DNA from: Arenicola marina
Taxonomy: Eukaryota > Annelida > Polychaeta > Arenicolidae
NCBI GenBank assembly: GCA_964019135.1
Contig: OZ025253.1
Location: 2,078,233 to 2,142,232 of the forward strand
Length of the DNA stretch: 64,000 nt
Reading direction: 5' to 3'
Shown: piece by piece, positions 23,898 to 33,600 of the stretch
Position numbering within the stretch: the stretch's first letter is position 1
Layout: each line of letters starts with the position of its first letter
Notes under the pieces: model-generated
What the model was told of the DNA's origin: nothing
The model's database searches: none
Seen by the model: the letters and a program-made list of their open reading frames with translations, nothing else
Translations under genes and position numbers: made by a program

Positions 23898-24417
23898 CCT
23901 TATTAAGTATTACGAAAGCGAAATTTGAATTACATATTGCGGATTTTAAGGAGAACACGAGTTCTGTCTTCATGGCTTACTTAATATGTAATGGGAATAA
24001 GACGGCTACATATGCCCAAGTCTTGACCAAAGCCCGTCAACCCAAGACAAATTTCCCTGGCTTGGGGCATGTTCATCCCTGGCTTGGGGCATGTTCATCG
24101 CATGGGGGGTCGACGCATCTCGGGGGTGGTAGCGGGCAAGTAGAATATGCCGCTGGCGATATTTTCCTGTGTACAGGGATTATCCGCGCAGCTGTAGCCC
24201 GCCGGACTGGTAGGTAAAACTGTGGAAAACATGACCAATATTAAATATATAACAATGGATATCGTCGGAGTAGCATCATAAGGAATACCAATTTTGTTAA
24301 CCGGCACATTTGCCAACGAAGCAGCCCGCCTGACGTCAGTTACCTGTGTCACAGAAAGTCCTGGTGAAGCCAGAATCACAGTCACAGGCAAAGTAGGGAT
24401 ACACTGGGGGCATTTCT

Positions 24418-24520
24418 TTGGGCCAGGTTCGGTATCCCGCCCGGGACCCGCAACACGTGACAGGGAACTTCCGGGTGTGCCGACAGGGATATACCTATTC
24501 CAATGAAATGCACACACCGT
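24418..24520 (+). other. Possible inverted CBM14-like fragment
   Basis: The plus strand reads FRVCRQGYTYSNEMHTP, which lines up with [17 protein letters not shown] of the large gene's CBM14. It overlaps the antisense of the decayed gene. No splice sites support it; chance similarity is possible. Confidence 0.25.
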
Positions 24521-24599
24521 TTACATCCGGTGCACGTAGGGGCACTGGAACCAACCTTCTCTCATCACCTTTTAATCAGCCGCCATCTTCTCCCGAATT

Positions 24600-25125
24600 T
24601 TCCATCTTGTTTGAACGGGTCACATCGGCATACCGAATGGATGCGCGCGCACCCGTACCCGGGTAAAAGAAGTGTCGGGCGGTTTACTGATGCGTATTCG
24701 GGTTACCGCAGGGATAAACCGAGCTACCCAAGAAATGCGCCCACTGACCGCTTAGACATTGGCTCAGACTACAGGGGTCCGTGGCTGCCATCGAAACACA
24801 GAAAACGTATTTCATCATGTTTATGTGCAATACATGGCACGAGCCACCACAAATAAGAGACGCACATCATTATATACTGCACGGGTCCCTTAACCCATTA
24901 ATGCCCAGGTATAGACCGCGTCGACAAAGTTTAAATTGTTGGCCGTTTATTTTCACCAAGAAGGACAAAAAGACATGCCTACAATCTGAAAGCTTTTTCT
25001 TTATTTGAACATGAAAATTGTGGGTGTTCTATATACAGGACGCTAGGCACGGCAGGGTAGGCTACAGGTAACATTTACAGATGTAAGTCACTCTACGGTT
25101 TATTTTAGGAACATGCCTTTTAGTT
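24600..25125. other. No recognisable gene
   Basis: Lies in the long intron of the decayed minus-strand gene; no domains and no tandem array. Confidence 0.4.
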
Positions 25126-25234
25126 CAGGGCGCGGGCTATGGTTCCGGCGCGCCTTACGGCTCCGTACCCTGGACATAGTGCTCCAGGCTCCGGATGCTG
25201 GTTGAGGATCCGTATGCTTGACTAGTGCTCCAGG

Positions 25235-26395
25235 CCCCGGGTTATGGCTACAAGCGCGGGCTATGGCTCCGGGCTATGGCCTCGGGCGCGGGCTATGGCT
25301 CTGGGTTATGGATTGGGGCGCGGGCTATGGCTCTGGGCGGGGGTTATGGCGTCGGACGCGGGCTATGGCTCTGGGTTATGGCTTGGGGCGCGGGCTATGG
25401 CTCTGGGTTATGGCTTCGGGCGCGGGCTATGGCCCTGGGTTATGGCTTGGGGCGCGGGCTATGGCTCTGGGTTATGGCTTGGGGCGCGGGCTATGGCTCT
25501 GGGCGGGGGTTATGGCCTCGGGCACGGGCTATGGCTCCGGGCGCGGGCTATGGCTCTGGGTTATGGCTTGGGGCGCGGGCTATGGCTCTGGGTTATGGCT
25601 TCGGGCGCGGGCTATGGCCCTGGGTTATGGCTTGGGGCGCGGGCTATGGCTCTGCGTTATGGCTTGGGGCGCGGGCTATGGCTCTGGGCGAGGGTTATGG
25701 CCTCGGGCACGGGCTATGGCTCCGGGCGCGGGCTATGGCTCTGGGTTATGGCTTGGGGCGCGGGCTATGGCTCTGGGTTATGGCTTGGGGCGCGGGCTAT
25801 GGCTCTGGGCGGTGGTTATAGCCTCGGGCGCGGGCTATGGCTCTGGGTTATGGCTTGGGGCGCGGGCTATGGCTCTTGGTTATGGCTTGGGGCGCGGGCT
25901 ATGGCTCTGGATTATGGCTTGGGGCGCGGGCTATGGCTCTGGGTTATGGCTTGGGGCGCGGGCTATGGCTCTGGGTTATGGCTTGGGGCGCGGGCTATGG
26001 CTCTGGATTATGGCTTGGGGCGCGGGCTATGGCTCTGGGTTATGGCTTGGGGCGCGGGCTATGGCTCTGGGTTATGGCTTCGTGCGCGGGCTATGGCTCT
26101 GGGTTATGGCTTGGGGCGCGGGCTATGGCTCTGGATTATGGCTTGGGGCGCGGGTTATGGCTCTGGGTTATGGCTTGGGGCGCGGGTTATGGGTCTGGGT
26201 TATGGCTTGGGGCGCGGGCTATGGCTCTGGGTTATGGCTTGGGGCGCGGGTTATGGGTCTGGGTTATGGCTTGGGGCGCGGGCTATGGCTCTGGGTTATG
26301 GCTTGGGCCGCGGGTTATGGCTCTGGGTTATGGCTTGGGGCGCGGGTTATGACTCTGGGTTATTGCTTGGGGCGCGGGCTATGACTCTCTGAGCG
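25235..26395. repeat. Minisatellite, 32 bp x ~36
   Basis: Units contain GGCGCGGGCTATGGCTCTGG then GTTATGGCTTGG. 32 is not a multiple of three, so all three plus frames show the same cyclic peptide; the ORFs of up to 388 codons are artefacts of that. Confidence 0.95.
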
Positions 26396-26402
26396 GGACT
26401 GT

Positions 26403-26625
26403 GGCTCCGTGCGCTGGACTATGGCGGACAGTCGTGCGCTGGACTGTGGCGAACAGTCGTGCGCTGGACTATGGCGGACAGTCGTGCGCTGGACTATGGC
26501 GGACAGTCGTGCGCTGGACTATGGCGAACAGTCGTGCGCTGGACTATGGCGGACAGTCGTGCGCTGGACTATGGCGAACAGTCGTGCGCTGGACTATGGC
26601 GGACAGTCGTGCGCTGGACTATCCC
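26403..26625. repeat. Minisatellite, 25 bp x 9
   Basis: Units contain GTGCGCTGGACTATGGCGGA then CAGTC. Directly follows the 32-bp array and shares GGxCTATGGC with it. Confidence 0.92.
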
Positions 26626-26639
26626 AGATAGCACACTGC

Positions 26640-27560
26640 TGGTGGGCCGCTGGCGGCATCGAGTGGCACGGGTAGCATCGTTTTCCACCAGCGAGCCGCC
26701 AGCGGGCCGTCGTTTGTTATCGCCATTCCCATCACGCCACCTAGCGATTAACATGCGAAACATCGTCCTTGACCTCGGCAGTTTGAAAATTTGGCGCACG
26801 GGTCTTCAGATTCATTTTGTTGTCGTCTTTTCTGGTGAGTAGTTCTAATAAGATATAGTTTGTATTTTAAACTTATGTGTTAGAGAACCGAGGAATATTG
26901 TTGAGATTTCCAAAATCAAATTTGGTTTAATTTGTCTAGAAGCATCAATGATGTTGACGGCATGCATAAGCGCTACAGTGCCTACTATAGCGGCCCGCTG
27001 ATGGTTTATCGTTGAACTGTTTACGATTTTTCCTCGCTTTGGATCATAGTTAACTTTTATCTTATAATGATAAATACATAGTCAAATTAACTTTAGTCAC
27101 TCATTTTACAGTTGAGTTATACATTCATGCATCTGCTTTGGCAAGTTATAAAATTAAAGGCATTAAAATAGCTAAGTACCACTCACCAGTGGCCTGCCAG
27201 TGGCCCGCCAGTGGCACATGTACAATCATATCTGACCTGACCCAAACTTGTCTTCTGACTCCGAGGTCTGTTGTGCGTTAACATCATCAGATCTAAAGTA
27301 TGGCATATCCTTTGAGGAATACCATAGATTACTACTTGATATATATTAGCAAATGGCTGACCACAAGCTAACCAGTATAGATTATGTTATATTTAAATCA
27401 CATTACTTTCTAGTAGACTGACTGAAACATCGTTCATTTACCTCGGGCGGAAAGCATTCGCATTCAGCCTTTCTTAATTAATATGTAAATCCTACCGATA
27501 CCGCAACTGGAAGATATCATCGGAGTAATGTATGGGGTTGCCAACGCAACAACAACATGA
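26640..27560. other. Intron sequence, nothing recognised
   Basis: Part of the long first intron of the decayed minus-strand gene. Short CCAGTGGCC motifs near 27187 but no array. Confidence 0.4.
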
Positions 27561-27687
27561 AGGTCAAATAACTTTACCTTGAGCCGCGGCGACAGACAGC
27601 AGGGACAGAAGGACTGGAACAACCAGAGGCGACATCGTGGTTTTATGCGGCAGAACACAGGTCTAGCCTTCCTCATTGTCCACGTTG

Positions 27688-27695
27688 TATATATA
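27688..27695 (-). promoter_or_regulatory. TATA box before the decayed EGF/CBM14 gene
   Basis: TATATATA on the minus strand 53 bases before the ATG at 27635, a layout like that of the larger paralogue. Suggests the 5' end may still be transcribed. Confidence 0.45.
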
Positions 27696-27699
27696 CAGG

Positions 27700-28710
27700 G
27701 GTTGCTGGAGCTGCGGATACAGGCGGCCAAACTTGACGCCGAGCTGCTAAACGCCCGATTATTGTTTTGCCAGATTAATTAATATGGATAGGTGCTACCT
27801 AAAAATGCGAGCGTATATTGTTTAATTCAGATATTCCGAGGGGATACATCTAGATTAATATTCAAAATTAATCTCGCTTCGGCTTGCCATCAAAAATATC
27901 TTTGGCGGGATGACGTATGCCATGCACGTGCTTGTCATATTATTCGGTTGCTTAGGAACTCCCATGTTTATAACATTTTGACGTCACAACTACTCACTAT
28001 GACAGCAGCCGATGGGCGGTCACCAAGAGCGCTCTGCTTGGCAACAGATATTGTCATTTAGCCCGTCGCTTATAAATGAACTTTAATTTGAAATATGAAG
28101 TAAGCTTATACATCCAGTGTTAGCATTGAATAATGTATTTGTTCGTTTTATGGGGCAGCTGATTTAATTATTAAAGACATGACATAAAAGGCTTCGACCT
28201 CTTTTTGCTTGAATACATTAATTTTATGTACAGCTGATATTTACTCCGAATCCGAAAACGTCTCATATGGGCTGTGACGCGAAGTGAAAGTCCTAAGCCT
28301 ATGCTTGAAATGGACTTTGAATACGCATGCATGTTACCTTAAGAGCTCGCTTGTGCTCGCTATTAGATAGGGTGTTCGACCTGTAGTGGAGCGAAGAAAA
28401 GATATGAACCGCTTTGTCAATTGCTCACTCATCGATTCTGCTCACAACATTTAGCCTTTGATTTCTCAGTTTCTCAATGTAATAAATACCGAACTATGAA
28501 CGTGACAAAAAATTACCTTAACTAAACGAATTTCCTTGCCCGTAAAGTTTACGCCGGCCGCACACCCTGCCACCTCCCTCTCTCCGTCTCTGTCTGCCAC
28601 CCCGCCCCCCTTCCCTCTCTCTGTCAGCCTCACCCCTCTGCCGCTCTGTTTGCCCAAACAAATTATCTATATTTTTCCTTGTCACCGACATATCCGATTT
28701 AAACCATTTC
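27700..28710. other. No recognisable gene; possible ITS1 remnant at right
   Basis: 28549-28640 is pyrimidine-rich (CCCTCTCTCCGTCTCTGTC) and contains GCCGGCCGCACACC, the same motif as the 25-bp satellite on the other side of the 18S fragment. Confidence 0.4.
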
Positions 28711-28712
28711 GA

Positions 28713-28790
28713 TAATGATCCTTCCGCAGGTTCACCTTGTTACGACTTTTACTTCCTCTAGATGATCAAGTTCGAAGTTCTTCTAGGCAC
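28713..28790 (-). pseudogene. 18S rRNA 3'-end fragment
   Basis: The minus strand reads GAGGAAGTAAAAGTCGTAAC, then AAGGTGAACCTGCGGAAGG and ATCATTA, the universal 3' end of eukaryotic small-subunit rRNA. Compared with the usual text, about ten bases (TTCCGTAGGT) between two AGGT repeats are missing. Only ~75 bases are present, so this is a displaced fragment and not a working gene. The side towards 28500 may include some ITS1. Confidence 0.8.
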
Positions 28791-28794
28791 ACCT

Positions 28795-29205
28795 GCACAC
28801 CTTGCTCGCCGCGCCGGCCGCACACCTTGCTTGCCGCGCCGGCCGCACACCTTGCTCGCCGCGCCGGCCGCACACCTTGCTCGCAGCGCCGGCCGCACAC
28901 CTTGCTCGCCGCGCCGGCCACACGCCTTGCTCGCCGCGCCGGCCGCACGCCTTGCTCGCCGCGCCGGCCGCACACCTTGCTCGCCGCGCCGGCCGCACAC
29001 CTTGCTCGCCGCGCCAGCCGCACACCTTGCTCGCCGCGCCGGCCGCACGCCTTGCTCGCCGCGCCGGCCGCACGCCTTGCTCGCCGCGCCGGCCGCACAC
29101 CTTGCTCGCCGCGCCGGCCGCACACCTTGCTCGCCGCGCCGGCCGCACACCTTGCTCGCCGCGCCGGCCGCACACCTTGCTCGCCGCGCCGGCCGCACAG
29201 CTTGC
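28795..29205. repeat. GC-rich minisatellite, 25 bp x ~16
   Basis: Units contain CCGCACACCTTGCTCGCCGC then GCCGG. Follows the 18S fragment within five bases. ORFs in all frames are composition effects. Confidence 0.93.
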
Positions 29206-29394
29206 CTGGTTCCGCCTTCTACGCCCTAACTATATTATGACAGCCCTCTGCGCGTGGTATCCATTGTTACGTATAGGGCAAGTCAACTGCGCACAAAACA
29301 ACAAATGATTGTTTGTTTAAATAGTCAAATACATGGTGATATGTCTCGGCTCCACCCTCCTTGGCCCAACGTCTGACCCTGTTGATCTGCAACT

Positions 29395-29990
29395 ATACCA
29401 CCGCCTTGAAAATAGGAATGAGGTCATAATGCACCCACCGCCTTGGCAAGAGGGGTCATAACGCACCCGCCGCCTTGGCAATAGGGTTCATAACACACCT
29501 ACCGCCTTGGCAAAAGGCTTCATAACACACCCACCGCCTTGGCCAGAGGGTCATAACACACCTACCGCCTTGGCAAGAGGGTCGTCACACACCCATCGCC
29601 TTGGCAAGAGGGTTCATAACACACCTACCGCCTTGGCAAGAGGGTTCATAACACACCTACCGCCTTGGCAAGAGGGTTCATAGCACACCTACCGCCTTGG
29701 CAAGAGGGTCATAACACACCCACCGCCTTGGCAAGAGGGTCATAACGCACCCACCGCCTTGGCAAGATCGTCATAACACACCCACCGCCTTGGCAAGATG
29801 GTCATAACACACCCACCGCCTTGGCAAGAGGAGTCATAACACACCAACGGCCTTGGCAAGAGGGGTCATAACGCACACACCGTCTTGCGAAGAGGGGTTA
29901 TAACACACCCACCGCCTTGGCAAGAGGGGTCATAACACACCCACCGCCTTGGCAAGAGGGGTCATGACGCACCTACCGCCTAGGCAATAA
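29395..29990. repeat. Minisatellite, ~31-32 bp x ~19
   Basis: Units contain CACCGCCTTGGCAAGAGGGT then CATAACACAC. Begins where the LU-EGF-CBM14 transcript should end; related arrays lie at 2.3 kb and 3.2 kb. Confidence 0.92.
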
Positions 29991-30044
29991 CAATTCTCAA
30001 AGAACAACAAGACAAATTACGCTTGGTGAAAAGAGCAAGTGCAT

Positions 30045-30050
30045 TTTATT
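30045..30050 (-). terminator. Polyadenylation signal of the LU-EGF-CBM14 gene
   Basis: AATAAA on the minus strand, about 375 bases past the stop codon. The 32-bp satellite at 29395-29990 starts right after the predicted cleavage site. Confidence 0.5.
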
Positions 30051-30425
30051 CTTTGGGGAAAATTAACTTTGATCGTTCGTTACAATCAGACGCAATACGA
30101 GAATGAGGAATTTCTCTTTTATCCTTTAATATCAAAAACATATATATGTAAACGGAATGAGACTTTGGTGATATTCTCCACAGATCACCGGGTATTGTTT
30201 GACATCGTGGCGAACCCATGGGAAGCGTAGGAAACAAACACAGCGTCGAAAGGGAAACCACGAAATAGACCACAAATGGCTTGAATAAGACTCCAAAAAT
30301 TTGTTTAAAAGCAGAATAAGATGTCCCCTTCGACCGGTCACGTTGTGTCATATTATTGTGCCATCGGCAGGTTGGCGGCACCCTAAGGTCGCCGTGGTTA
30401 CCCTGGTGGGCCATGGTGATGACGC

Positions 30426-30628
30426 CTAGGGCCAGTTGCAGCCGTTGGCGGCGGTGTCCCAGACCAGGCCCGGCGGGCAGTGCATGACGTAACAGGTGCC
30501 CCACTGGTCGCATTGCACGAAGTCTCCTGGGTTCTCGCCGGGGAAGTAGAAGATACCGTTGGCGATATTCTCGGGGGTGCAAGGGTTATTGCTGTCGCAG
30601 TTGTAACCCGAAGAGATTTCCGGCAATT
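30426..30628 (-). CDS. Exon 14: CBM14 chitin-binding domain and stop
   Basis: Residues 608-674. Six Cys at 618, 624, 647, 653, 658 and 671 with [25 protein letters not shown] and CNWP: the peritrophin-A/CBM14 pattern, here ending the protein three residues after the last Cys. The family binds chitin; aromatic residues of the binding face (F, Y, W) are kept. Confidence 0.88.
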
Positions 30629-33600
30629 CTGAGAAGTGATACATGACAAATGGCAATGAATATAATATAACATATATAGCAGCTTAATATGCATTACATT
30701 TATTAAAAACTCTTTATGCTAAACGCTCAAGATGCCTTAAAGCAGAAAACTATCACGATATTTAACGCTCATAGGATATTAGTGCGAACAGGTACAATGC
30801 TAGACCCTCGAAACGTATTACCGCAAACAATGATGATATCAACCGCATAATATATACTGATTTAACCAAAAAATATCATGATGATAACGCTTACAAAACA
30901 TTTAGTGTAGTAACGTTAAATACGAAATAGTGTACAGTTACGACAACAAATTACCATTTGAAAACTTTGAAAAATAAAGTACATTGTATTTTGTGCCATT
31001 GTAGTGTATAATATATGTTAACAACCGCCATATTTCTACCCTGAGCTGAAGCAATGATTGGTTGGTTGTATATTCAGGACGCTTTGACCCCTTTTGATCA
31101 CCAATGGGAGAAGGAAGGGAGAGTGGAGCCATGTTTCCGGGGGTAACCCCCTACTCTTAGCGACTGAAGCAATGACGATGGCGATGTGTGAGACTGACCG
31201 CAGAAGTCTCCGGCATAGCCGTCAGCACAGTCACACGTCACACTGCCATCCTCGTTGGGGAGACACCCAGCTCCGTTCAGACAGGGACTCGGGTCACACA
31301 CCTCTGAAAACACGTGCAGTTATTGAGTTGAGAAGCACTGCTTTCCTTACAGTTGGAGAAATTACACTCCTCTGAAAACACGTGCATTTATTGAGTTGAG
31401 AAACACTGCTCTCCTTACAGCTGGAGAAATTACACTCCTCTGAAAACACGTGCATTTATTGTGTTGAGAAACACTGCTCTCCTCGCAGCTGAAGGCCTTT
31501 CAAAACACGAGTACTTATTGTGTTGACAAACACTACTCTCCTTACCATTCGAAGAATTATAATCCTTTGAAAACACATGTATTTATTGGGTTCACAAATT
31601 GCTCTCCTCACAGTTGCAGGCCTTTGAAAACACATGTATTTTTTCTTTAAACAAGTAACCTCGTTCGTGGGATTACACTCCACATGTATTCACTATTTAG
31701 ATACACTTTGTTCACAGTTTGAATTACGATCATTTGAAAAGACCATCTGTTGATCAATTTTGGAATCACGCATTATAATCAAGGAGTTATTAGCAACATC
31801 AAACAATGTGCAGAAGTGGACGGTGCTTCAACCCACGTTTGTACACATGAATATTAAATAGGCCAAAGAACCTGCACGGACAATAAAAACGAGAAAGAAT
31901 CGCACAAGTTTCGTACAGTCAGCGTTTCGATAGTATAGTATATATATAGGAACAACATGACAGGCACATGAGTGATTTAAATATGGACATTTTGTATTTC
32001 AGATTTAGATAAGGTGACAATGTACATCGCATGCAGTACTGTTCATGACACCAACAACATATGGAGATCTTACCGTTTTCGCAGAGGTTTCCGTAGAATC
32101 CGAGGGCGCACCGGCAGACGAAGCCCCCATGGCCATCGTTGTTGCACTGGCCGCCGTTCAGACACTGGTTGGGCTCACATGGGTCCACGGGGGCTACACA
32201 AAGACACCAACGGGCACTGACATATTACCACATCCGCCATGCACGTGCTCAGTCATCAAGTTGTTATCTTTAAAGTCACTAATTTCATATATATAATGGA
32301 TAGTATTTCACAATTCCTTGAAAAATATGGGGAATGACGCACATTTTATTATATAGATCTACTTATACGAGGATGCTCGCTAGTAATTGAACGAAATATT
32401 TCTTTATATGATTGCTGGAAAATTTCCACCATTAATTATGTGGTACATAATCTAGCATTAAGTTTAGTTATTTACAGTGATGTATAGCTAAAATAAACCG
32501 TTTAAGTACATGCTAAGACCGTTCATGTCTATATAAACTACGAATATATATTCCGCTATGGGAATCAAACGACTGCGGTAGCTTTTGAAACAAATCACAT
32601 GCAAAAACGTGCCGAGCCACATAGACGGATAAAAAACCGCGAGAATTCAACGACATTAATGACGACAACAACAATGATTAGCGACGTCTTTAGCACATAC
32701 GGATCTGACATCTTTCTCCGTCCCAGCCACCGAAACACTCGCACACGACTTCCTGGTTCTCCACGTGGCAGACGCCGCCATTGAGACATGGGTCGCCTTC
32801 GCAGGGGTTCACGGGGGCTAGAGGGGTGGGTGCCACGGTAAGCGAGAGAGGTAGACAACACAGACAGTCACTCCAACCACGTGTCATGGCGATGATTATG
32901 ACCAGCGGAGAGTGAGCCTCGCTAGGCGGCGCTACAGTACAGATGCACGTGGTCGTTGATTGTGGCGGTGATCAGGGGGGAAGGGGGGGGGGGAGACCAA
33001 TTTCGTGCCTGATTGCCCTATTATAGACTACTAAATGTTATCGCCCCGCGCCCCCCTCCCCTCCTTCTGCCCCCATGTTATCTCACAGTCTGACACGACA
33101 ATCCCTCGCATAAACTGCTGACGAGGTCTCAAACTGTGCATTACAAATACTCCAGTAAATGTCAATAAAGAAAAGCCAATGGTCGTACAATGACATGTGG
33201 GCCGGCCAAGCACACCGCTGCCTTGGCTTGGCGCAGAGCCCATGTTCCGGGAGTATTTCGGCTCGACTATTGACTGTGATGCGGGATCCGCCAAAGTATT
33301 AGGCATATATATACCCAGGACAGGTCATTATCTGGATGGGACACCGTGAGTCTGTGAGCGAGCGCCGCCTGGCGAGTTATACATGCAGACGTATATCTAT
33401 AGATCAAGAACTATAATAAGGCTATTCCACTCCACTACTTTCTGCGGAAGCAATAGAACATGTGCTTCTAAACGTAGATGTGCATGCTAAGGAGTGCGGG
33501 AGAGTGAGTGTCTAGGTAATATAAATTACATGGCGATACGAGGAGAGAGCGCATTATATATGCCGTATGGGTTAAGTAAGTAGGTAACATGTGACAACAT

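Larger units (their letters stand above)
24095..27635 (-). pseudogene. Probable decayed EGF/CBM14 gene with intact 5' end
   Basis: Three pieces on one strand in matching phase. Exon A 27635-27578 is 58 nt, MSPLVVPVLLSLLSVAAAQ plus one base, then GTAAAG: same size and phase as the signal exon of the larger neighbour. Piece B 24403-24344 is 60 nt and holds only the last three Cys of an EGF module (FACDCDSGFTRTFCDTG) before GTAACT. Exon C 24219-24095 starts like the neighbour's CBM14 exon (GYSCADNPCTQENIASGIFY) but stops after 41 codons, losing four of the six Cys. A 1.5 kb satellite fills the long intron. A paralogue that lost most of its modules is the simplest reading; a short secreted peptide of about 80 residues is possible. 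Confidence 0.5.

Noticed and set aside
23852-24217. 121-codon plus ORF with a signal-peptide-like start (MQIRAFVVCFPLILYSLL)
   Set aside because: AT-rich, runs antisense through the minus-strand CBM14-like exon; no splice or domain support.
25218-26384. 382-388-codon Gly/Ala/Leu/Trp-rich ORFs resembling structural proteins
   Set aside because: The 32-bp unit gives the identical peptide in all three plus frames; it lies in an intron of the minus-strand gene.
33031-33306. Extra EGF exon between EGF7 and EGF8
   Set aside because: No six-Cys pattern or phase-1 borders in any minus frame of 32830-35070.
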